A stretch of DNA of 40,524 bases, taken from the NCBI GenBank assembly GCA_026934365.1, contig JADHZE010000010.1, positions 1 through 40,524 of the forward strand, read 5' to 3'. A program made the position numbers and the translations under genes. Within the stretch, counting starts at the first letter, position 1, and each line of letters starts with the position of its first letter. The stretch comes from Isoptericola sp. QY 916. Lineage in GTDB: Bacteria; Actinomycetota; Actinomycetes; Actinomycetales; Cellulomonadaceae. Below the pieces are notes generated by a model. That model made no database searches, had not been told where the DNA came from, and saw only the letters and a list, made by a program, of their open reading frames with translations. Of this stretch, positions 34,627-40,524 are shown piece by piece.

Positions 34627-35004
34627 ATGCCTCGCGGCTGGTCGCCCTGCACTCGCTGCCCCGAGCTTGCGCCGCCGGGGCAGTCGATGTGCGACGGATG
34701 CAGGGCTCAGGCAGATCGCGACCGGCGGCCTGATGGCAACCCGTACTCGACGCGCGGACACCAACGGTTCCGACGTCTCGTGCTCGCGAAGAACCCGCGC
34801 TGCGTCTGCTCAGGCGAGTGCGGTCAGCACGTCGGCTGGTGCGGAAGGCGCTCGACCGTCGCTGACCACCACCCGCACGAGCGCGTCGACCTCGTCGCGA
34901 TGGGCCTCGACCCCGACGACCCCGCCCGAGGCCGCGGCGTCTGCGCCGGCTGCCACAACCGCAAGACCGCACGCACGAAGCCCGCCGGCTGGAACGCGCG
35001 CTGA
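34627..35004 (+). CDS. HNH endonuclease
   Basis: This is a 125-aa HNH nuclease: SPCTRCPELAPPGQSMCDGC (zinc site), STRGHQRFRRLVLAKNPRC, then ADHHPHERVDLVAMG (H-H) and GRGVCAGCHNRKTA (the second zinc pair and the H-N). HNH proteins next to terminase are needed for genome cleavage in HK97-like phages. ATG 34627 gives the common MPRGW start; GTG 34543 (leaderless) would add 28 residues. Confidence 0.9.
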   Translation: MPRGWSPCTRCPELAPPGQSMCDGCRAQADRDRRPDGNPYSTRGHQRFRRLVLAKNPRCVCSGECGQHVGWCGRRSTVADHHPHERVDLVAMGLDPDDPARGRGVCAGCHNRKTARTKPAGWNAR

Positions 35005-35050
35005 GCACGACACGCGGCGACGTCGCATCGGCACGGCGAACGGCTGCACG

Positions 35051-35118
35051 GCCCGGTGGGGGGACCCCCCTCCCGGGCCCCGACCCCTACACCGCCGGTG
35101 AGGGGGATTTTGCTCTGT
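35051..35118. other. Candidate cos region between HNH and terminase genes
   Basis: A strong dyad, GCCCGG (35051-35056) with CCGGGC (35073-35078), encloses GGGGGG-A-CCCCCC (35058-35070). GAGGGGGATTTTGCTCTG follows at 35101-35118. G/C-run plus GGGGATTTTG elements sit upstream of the small terminase in many actinobacterial siphoviruses. Another hairpin, CCGCCCC/GGGGCGG, is at 35162-35180. This is position- and pattern-based only. Confidence 0.4.
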
Positions 35119-35220
35119 ACGGGTCTGGTGAATGTGGCCTGACCTGGGGCAACGCTCGATCCCGCCCCGCGAGGGGGCGGTACCGCTGACCTGGCGGAAG
35201 GCCGGGAAGGACGACGGAAC

Positions 35221-35688
35221 ATGGCTGGGATGGGACCCGCGCCCAAGCCCGCGAGCACGCGGGCGCGGCGCAACAAAACCGCGACGCGGGCCACGCTCAA
35301 GGCCGATGCGTCGATCATCGCGCCGGAGCTGCCGGACAACGACTGGCACCCGATGGTGCTCGAATGGTGGCGGGACCTGTGGGCCTCGCCGATGGCGCCG
35401 GAGTACGACGACGCGGACCGTCACGGGCTGTTCGAGCTCGCGATGCTGCGCGACGACTTCTGGAAGGCCGCGACGCTCTACGACCGGAAGATCGCCGCGA
35501 CGGAGATCCGTCTGCAGGACCAGCGGTTCGGCCTGTCGCCGATCGACCGCCGGCGCCTGCAGTGGGAGATCGAGCGCACCGACGAGGCGCAGGACAAGGG
35601 CGCTCGCCGGCGCACGACGGCCGCTACCCGCAACCAGGCGCAGGGCAAGCCCGCGGGTGATCCCCGCGAGACCCTGCGCGTCGTGTGA
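35221..35688 (+). CDS. terS: Terminase small subunit
   Basis: This is a 155-aa DNA-recognition subunit of the packaging motor. The basic N-terminus MGPAPKPASTRARRNKTAT and WHPMVLEWWRDLWASPMAPEY, then ELAMLRDDFWKAATLYDRK, match small terminases of actinobacterial siphoviruses. ATG 35221 or 35230; GGAAGGA lies upstream. It is coupled to terL by a GTGA overlap. Confidence 0.88.
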   Translation: MAGMGPAPKPASTRARRNKTATRATLKADASIIAPELPDNDWHPMVLEWWRDLWASPMAPEYDDADRHGLFELAMLRDDFWKAATLYDRKIAATEIRLQDQRFGLSPIDRRRLQWEIERTDEAQDKGARRRTTAATRNQAQGKPAGDPRETLRVV

Positions 35689-37409
35689 CCACCTTCATCG
35701 TCCCGTCGTTCGACGAAGAGCCCTGGCCGTCCCTCGGCGGCCCGATCTGCGACCTGATCGAGGAGCGCGCAGTCTTCGGACCGGGCTCCCTCAAGGGCGA
35801 GCCGGCACGGCTGGACGACGAGAAGCGCGCGGCGCTCTGGAAGGCATACGAGGTCTACCCGCGGATCGTCACGAAGGCGTTCGCCGGCGGCGGGCCCGGG
35901 CTGCACGTGCGGCGCAAGCACCCGCTCGCGGGCCGCCGGCGCTTCAAGCGCGTGCGGTATTCGTGGCGCAAGGGGACCGCGAAGACGGAATTCGGCGGGT
36001 GGATCTCGTTCGCCGAGCTGCACCCCGACGGACCGGTGCGGTTCGACGGCTGGGACGCGGACGGTAACCCCGTCGGGCGGCCCGTGCGCGACCCGTACAT
36101 CCCGATGCTCGCCTACACGCAGGAGCAGGTGCACGAGCTCGCGTTCGGCGTGCTGTTCACCGTCACCACCGAGGGCCCGGACGCCGACCTGTTCGACTCC
36201 TCGCTCGAGCGGATCGTCCGCCTCGGCGCTCGCGGCGCGGACGGCAAGGCGGTACCCCTGGCCGGTTCGCCGAACGCGCGCGACGGCGCGCGCACGACGT
36301 TCCAGTACTACGACGAGACCCACCGCCTCGACGGCCCGACCGCGAAGTCGGCCTACGAGACGATGGAAGCGAACCTGCCGAAGCGTCCCCTGGACGACCC
36401 CTGGTCGCTCGGGACGACGACGGCGGGGCAGCCGGGCAAGGGCTCGGTCGCGGAGAAGGACAAGGACGAGGCCGAGCTCATCGCGAAGGGCGAGGTGGAG
36501 GAGCCGGAGCTCTTCTACTTCCACCGTGAGGCCGGGACGCACAACCCGACCACGGGGGAGCCCTACGACCTAACAGTGCTCGCGGACCGTGTCGAGGCCG
36601 TGCGGGAGGCGTCCGGGCCGGCGGTGGCCGCCTGGTCGGACCTGCGCGGCATCGCCAAGCAGTGGGACCGTCCTGGCGCCGACCAGCAGTACCTCGAGCG
36701 GACGTGGCTGAACCGGTGGACGCAGACCAGCGCGCAGGCGTTCGACGCGAAGCGGTGGCGTGACGACCTCGCGGACCCGACGGCGAAGATTGCCCGCGGC
36801 CGCGCCGTGACGCTCGGCTTCGACGGCTCCCGTTGGAAGGACACGACCGGCCTGGTCGTGACCGACCTCGAGACCGGGCTGCAGGACGTCGTCGGGCTCT
36901 GGGTCCCGGAGCCGAACGAGGACGGCGAGGAGCAGATCCGCGTCGCCGAGGTCTCCCCGGTCCTCGACCAGGCGTTCAAGGACTGGCGCGTGGTGCGGAT
37001 GTACGGCGACCCGGCGTCCGGCTGGGACGAGCAGATGGCCACCTGGGCCGGGAAGCACGGACCGAAGCGCGTCCTGTTCTTCTACACCGACTCGCGCAAC
37101 CTGCGCCGCACGGCGCAGATGTGCCGGGCCTACGCCGGCGGGATCCGTGCGGGCGAGGTCCGCAACACCGGGAACGCCGACCTGACATCGCACATCGCGA
37201 ACGCGCAGAAGCGCGCGATCCGGATGAACGACGACGACGGCGAACCGCTGTGGGTGATGGCCAAGGAGCGCCACGACTCGCTCAACAAGATCGACCTCGC
37301 GATGGCGGGCGGACTGTCCTGGCAGGCACGCCTCGACGCGCTCGCCGCCGGCGCCGGCGCCCGCACTCCGTCTCGCGTCTACACGTCATCGAGCACACGC
37401 AGGAGGTGA
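35685..37409 (+). CDS. terL: Terminase large subunit
   Basis: This is a 574-aa packaging ATPase/nuclease. The Walker A-like loop is SWRKGTAKTE and the Walker B is FQYYDETHRL. The RNase H-like nuclease domain starts at LGFDGSRWKDTTGLV (first Asp), continues with RMYGDPASGWDEQM (second Asp) and ends with HDSLNKIDLAMAGGLS (third acid). Full length and apparently functional. GTG start inside the terS stop. Confidence 0.95.
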   Translation: MTTFIVPSFDEEPWPSLGGPICDLIEERAVFGPGSLKGEPARLDDEKRAALWKAYEVYPRIVTKAFAGGGPGLHVRRKHPLAGRRRFKRVRYSWRKGTAKTEFGGWISFAELHPDGPVRFDGWDADGNPVGRPVRDPYIPMLAYTQEQVHELAFGVLFTVTTEGPDADLFDSSLERIVRLGARGADGKAVPLAGSPNARDGARTTFQYYDETHRLDGPTAKSAYETMEANLPKRPLDDPWSLGTTTAGQPGKGSVAEKDKDEAELIAKGEVEEPELFYFHREAGTHNPTTGEPYDLTVLADRVEAVREASGPAVAAWSDLRGIAKQWDRPGADQQYLERTWLNRWTQTSAQAFDAKRWRDDLADPTAKIARGRAVTLGFDGSRWKDTTGLVVTDLETGLQDVVGLWVPEPNEDGEEQIRVAEVSPVLDQAFKDWRVVRMYGDPASGWDEQMATWAGKHGPKRVLFFYTDSRNLRRTAQMCRAYAGGIRAGEVRNTGNADLTSHIANAQKRAIRMNDDDGEPLWVMAKERHDSLNKIDLAMAGGLSWQARLDALAAGAGARTPSRVYTSSSTRRR

Positions 37410-37416
37410 GCCGCGC

Positions 37417-38916
37417 ATGGCTACGACCGCTGAGGAGGTGCTGCAGCTCGCGACCCTGCTGTCGGAGAAGATCACGGCCCGGCGCCCCGAGGTGCAGGAG
37501 GCGAACCGGTACTTCCGCGGCCAGGAGGGCCGCATGCGGTTCGCGTCGGACGAGTTCCGGGAGTACTTCGCGAAGCGGTTCGTCGGCTTCTCCGACAACT
37601 GGTGCATGCCGGTCGCGCAGGCGCCGGTCGAGCGCATCGCGTACCTCGGCATGCGCCTGCCGGACGCGCGCGAGCTCGCGCCGGCCGAGGAGTCGGCCCC
37701 GCTGCCGCAGAGGGGCGCGTGGGGAGCAGATCCCGACCTCGCGCGCACGTGGGAGCGCAACGACGCCCAGCGCGGCCTGAACGAGGCCCTGCTCATGATG
37801 ACCATCGCGAAGCGGTCGTTCGCCATGGTCGGCACGTCGCCCGACGGCGCCCGGATCACGTTCGAGAACCCGGACTCCGCGGCCGTCACCTACGACGGGG
37901 CCACCGGCAAGCGCCGCGCCGGCCTCGTCGTCTGGGAAGACGACACCAAGGAGTACGCCGAGCTGCTCCTGCCCGACGGCGTCGTCCCGCTCGAGCGGGC
38001 GAAGGTCGCCGCCGACCGAGGCGACCGCCGCGTCCCGCCCGAGCTGAGCGGCTGGAACTTCTCCGCGACTCGCGAGTTCCGGCCCCACAAGCTCGGCGCC
38101 GTCCCGCTGGTCGAGTTCCGCAACCAGTCCCTGCTGGACAACGACCCGATCTCCGACATCGGCCTCGTGATGCCGATGCAGGACTCGATCAACCTCGTGT
38201 GGGCCTACCTGCTCAACGCACTCGACTACGCGTCCCTCCCGGGCCGCGTGATCCTGAACGGCGAGATGCCCAAGGAGGACATCCTCGACAAGGAGACAGG
38301 CGAGAAGATCGGCGAGCGGCCGATGGAGCTCGACTCCCTGATCCGCGACCGCGTCGCCTGGCTCACCGGCGGGAACTCCGGCCAGCCCGTGTCGATCGCC
38401 GAGTGGAAGCCCGCCACCCTGGACGGCTTCTCCAAGGTCATCGAGCAGGCCGTGGCGCACATCGCCGCGCAGACCCGCACGCCGTCGCACTACCTGATCG
38501 CGTCGTCGTCGGCGAACGTCCCGGCCGCAGGCTACGAGCTCGCCGAGGCGGGCCTGGTCTCCAAGGCGTCCGAGCGAATCTCCTACGCCGACGCCGCGGT
38601 GCGCGAGGTCAACCGTCTCTCGGCGCTCGCCGAGGGCGACACCGCCCGCGCCGACCGGATCGCGGTCGGGAAGGTGCTTTGGAAGAAGCCCCAGTTCCGT
38701 TCCGAGGCGCAGCTGATGGACGGCCTGCAGAAGATGCGCGGTGTCGGCTTCCCGATGCGGTGGATCGCCGAGGAGTACGGGCTGTCGCCGGCGGAGGTGG
38801 ATCGCGTCATGGACATGATCCGCGAGGAGAACACGGACCCGACGCTCGAGCGCATGGGCCGCGACGTCGCCGCGCTCACTACCGGTCGGGGCGACGCCGC
38901 GTTCGCCGAGGAGTGA
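37417..38916 (+). CDS. Phage portal protein (SPP1 gp6-like)
   Basis: This is a 499-aa protein forming the dodecameric ring for DNA entry. Hallmarks are RRPEVQEANRYFRGQ, NWCMPVAQAPVERIAYLG, FVEV-free central wing regions such as PDSAAVTYDGATGKRRAGLV, and the crown-side ARTWER and QTRTPSHYLIASSSANVPA segments. The ribosome site AGGAGG is seven to thirteen bases before ATG 37417. Confidence 0.92.
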   Translation: MATTAEEVLQLATLLSEKITARRPEVQEANRYFRGQEGRMRFASDEFREYFAKRFVGFSDNWCMPVAQAPVERIAYLGMRLPDARELAPAEESAPLPQRGAWGADPDLARTWERNDAQRGLNEALLMMTIAKRSFAMVGTSPDGARITFENPDSAAVTYDGATGKRRAGLVVWEDDTKEYAELLLPDGVVPLERAKVAADRGDRRVPPELSGWNFSATREFRPHKLGAVPLVEFRNQSLLDNDPISDIGLVMPMQDSINLVWAYLLNALDYASLPGRVILNGEMPKEDILDKETGEKIGERPMELDSLIRDRVAWLTGGNSGQPVSIAEWKPATLDGFSKVIEQAVAHIAAQTRTPSHYLIASSSANVPAAGYELAEAGLVSKASERISYADAAVREVNRLSALAEGDTARADRIAVGKVLWKKPQFRSEAQLMDGLQKMRGVGFPMRWIAEEYGLSPAEVDRVMDMIREENTDPTLERMGRDVAALTTGRGDAAFAEE

Positions 38917-38922
38917 GCGGCC

Positions 38923-40245
38923 GTGGCCACGATCCTCGCGGCCGCCGTCGAGCACTACCGGCAGATGCAGCGCCTGCAGCTGGTGGCGGTGAAGGCGTCC
39001 CGTCGGGCCTGGGGGCGCGTCGACGGCCGGTTCATCACACAGTCGTGGAACGACGCTCTCTCACAGCTGCTGCCGGTCCTGGCGGGCATCCAGGTGCAGG
39101 CGGCGGCCGCCGGCGCTACCTACTCGGCGCCCACACTGGCCGAGCAGGGCACCTACATCCCGCCCGAGGACTTCACGGACCCGCGGGCGTTCGGAGGGTA
39201 CGCGTCCGACGGGCGCGACCTCGCCGGGCTGCTGTACTCGCCGGCGACGACGACGAAGGAGGCGATCGCCGCCGGGTACTCGCTGTCGCAGGCGCTGGCG
39301 ACTGGGCGCTCGGCGCTCGACCGGATCGTCTCGACGACGGTTGCAGACACGGGCCGGCAGGCAGCCGGCGTGGACGTGGTCACACGCCCGGCGGTCGGGT
39401 ACGTGCGGATGCTGAACCCGCCGTCGTGCTCGCGGTGCACGATCCTCGCCGGCCGGTTCTACCGGTGGAACGCGGGCTTCCTGCGCCACCCGCGCTGCGA
39501 CTGCGTGCACGTCGCGTCGCGGGCCGGTTCGACGCAGGCGGCGCTCGACGAGGGCCTGGTCGACGATCCGTACCAGGCGTTCAACGCGATGTCGGAAGCC
39601 GACCAGGACCGGGCATTTGGCAAGGCGAACGCCCAGGCCATCCGCGACGGCGCCGACATCTCCCAGGTCGTCAACGCCCGCCGCGGCATGACGGCGAACG
39701 GCAACTTCACCACCGAGGGCACCTCCCGTCGCGGCAACGCCGGCGCGGGGCTCAAGCGCAGCCAGCGACGCATGACGCCCGAGCTGATCTACAAGCAGGC
39801 GGGCGGCGACCGAGAGCGGGCGCTGCAGCTGCTGCGCGAGCACGGGTACGTCCTGCCGCGCGGGCAAGTCGCCGGCGGCGCGTTGCGTGGCCAGGCCGAG
39901 GGCTTCGGGCAGATGGGCCGCGGCGGCACCCGTCGCGCAGCCTCGCAGGCCGTGCTGGACGCCCGCGCGACGGGCAGCCGGGACGCGCGCGACCGATACA
40001 CGATGACGGCCGCCGAGCGGCGCCTGTACGACGCCGAGCTGCGGTACCTGGCCGTGCTCGAAGGCCGCGACCCGTTCCAGTCGCCCGGCTTCGGCAACCG
40101 CCCGGACCCCACCGGCGCCCTGACCGGCTACGGCCGCTCGAGCGCGTCGGGCCGCATCCGCCCCGTGACCCCGGACGTCGCCGCCCGCGTCGAGTCCGAG
40201 TACCGGCTCCTGCTCGCCACCCGCGGGCAGGTCTTCACCGCCTGA
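38923..40245 (+). CDS. MuF-type minor head / capsid maturation protein
   Basis: This is a 440-aa protein downstream of the portal, as is usual for SPP1 gp7/MuF homologues. A helical N-terminus (AAAVEHYRQMQRLQLVAVKA) leads to the Cys/His region PPSCSRCTILAGRFYRWNAGF and RHPRCDCVHVA typical of the family. The C-terminal part has basic, Gly-rich stretches. GTG 38923 follows GAGGAG. It may bind the portal and package with DNA. Confidence 0.88.
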   Translation: MATILAAAVEHYRQMQRLQLVAVKASRRAWGRVDGRFITQSWNDALSQLLPVLAGIQVQAAAAGATYSAPTLAEQGTYIPPEDFTDPRAFGGYASDGRDLAGLLYSPATTTKEAIAAGYSLSQALATGRSALDRIVSTTVADTGRQAAGVDVVTRPAVGYVRMLNPPSCSRCTILAGRFYRWNAGFLRHPRCDCVHVASRAGSTQAALDEGLVDDPYQAFNAMSEADQDRAFGKANAQAIRDGADISQVVNARRGMTANGNFTTEGTSRRGNAGAGLKRSQRRMTPELIYKQAGGDRERALQLLREHGYVLPRGQVAGGALRGQAEGFGQMGRGGTRRAASQAVLDARATGSRDARDRYTMTAAERRLYDAELRYLAVLEGRDPFQSPGFGNRPDPTGALTGYGRSSASGRIRPVTPDVAARVESEYRLLLATRGQVFTA

Positions 40246-40292
40246 CGTCCGCAAGGGACGCCCGGGCCCACCTCCGCAAGGGAGACCGCACC

Positions 40293-40524
40293 ATGAAGCG
40301 CAGCATCCGCCACCGGCTGATGTTCATGACGACCCCGACCGACGGCGAGCCCGCCGGAGGCGGTAGCACCGCGCAGGAGGGCGCCGCCGGCCAGTCGACT
40401 GCCGACGGCGCCAACACCACCAGCACCGAGACCGGCGGCACGACCGAGGCCGAGCCCACGGACTGGAAGGCCAAGTTCGACGCGCAGCGGGAGATCAACC
40501 GCAAGCTCGAGGAGCGCGTGAAGG
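40293..40524 (+). CDS. Scaffold protein, N-terminal part (runs off window)
   Basis: The ATG at 40293 has GGGAG upstream. The 77 residues visible start RSIRHRLMFMTTPTDGEP, continue Gly/Thr/Glu-rich (STETGGTTEAEPTDWKAKF) and enter a coiled coil (DAQREINRKLEERVK). This composition and place after MuF fit a capsid scaffold. A small hairpin, CGTCC-GCAAG-GGACG (40246-40260), lies just before. Confidence 0.8.
   Translation, partial: MKRSIRHRLMFMTTPTDGEPAGGGSTAQEGAAGQSTADGANTTSTETGGTTEAEPTDWKAKFDAQREINRKLEERVK

Larger units (their letters stand above)
19850..40524. mobile_element. Prophage (left part; right end outside window)
   Basis: The element begins inside cpaF and runs to the window end. It carries a large serine integrase, a repressor/ImmA/Cro-like switch, an overlapping early operon, HNH, terminase subunits, portal and MuF-type head genes, in the gene order of cos-type siphoviruses of actinobacteria. 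The head genes look intact, so it may be inducible, but tail, lysis genes and attR are not visible. Base composition is slightly lower in GC than the host part and clearly lower over 20200-22630. Confidence 0.9.

Overview
The window is very GC-rich DNA with strong G/C third positions, frequent GTG starts, ATGA/GTGA/TAATG gene overlaps and many starts lying 6-8 nt after a TAnnnT box (leaderless genes). It encodes a WhiB protein, F420-type and Rv1264-type families and a LysG/LysE pair. Together these point to an actinobacterium, most likely Micrococcales and possibly Cellulomonadaceae or Promicromonosporaceae. The genus is an inference.

Positions 1-19850 are host chromosome. On the minus strand lie pyrF (leaving the window) and the carB 3' part, the end of a pyrimidine operon. 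carB has lost about its first third and is joined directly to an LLM-class oxidoreductase that has lost its 3' end. This is a deletion or assembly join inside a normally essential pathway gene. Next come a class III adenylate cyclase, a divergent XRE regulator/SDR pair, an SRAP (abasic-site) protein divergent from a Bcr/CflA-type exporter, a PadR regulator/membrane protein operon with a large palindromic operator, a secreted phytase-like/GDPD fusion, an LCP ligase, a divergent lysG/lysE pair, an aminotransferase divergent from a TetR/hydrolase operon, and cpaF (tadA-like ATPase).

From about 19850 to the end of the window is a siphovirus-like prophage. cpaF is cut within its coding sequence and a large serine integrase lies inside the junction. 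The layout, left to right, is: an HTH protein just inside the junction; three unrelated minus-strand genes of unknown function, each with its own leaderless promoter; a minus-strand lysogeny operon (repressor, ImmA-type protease, integrase) whose promoter region carries three copies of a 12-bp operator shared with a divergent Cro-like gene; a tightly overlapping early operon (small proteins, ParB-like protein, WhiB fusion, VRR-NUC, DEDDh exonuclease, HTH and zinc-ribbon proteins); one reverse-strand membrane 'moron' with its own promoter; then HNH, a possible cos region, small and large terminase, portal, MuF-type head protein and the start of a scaffold gene. The right end of the prophage and the rest of cpaF are outside the window.

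The best candidates for something undescribed are the three-gene block between the junction and the integrase (20199-22475), which includes a protein with weak PD-(D/E)XK-like features, and the independently promoted moron at 30766-31374. Both are placed as lysogenic-conversion or anti-phage cargo usually is, but their function is inference only.
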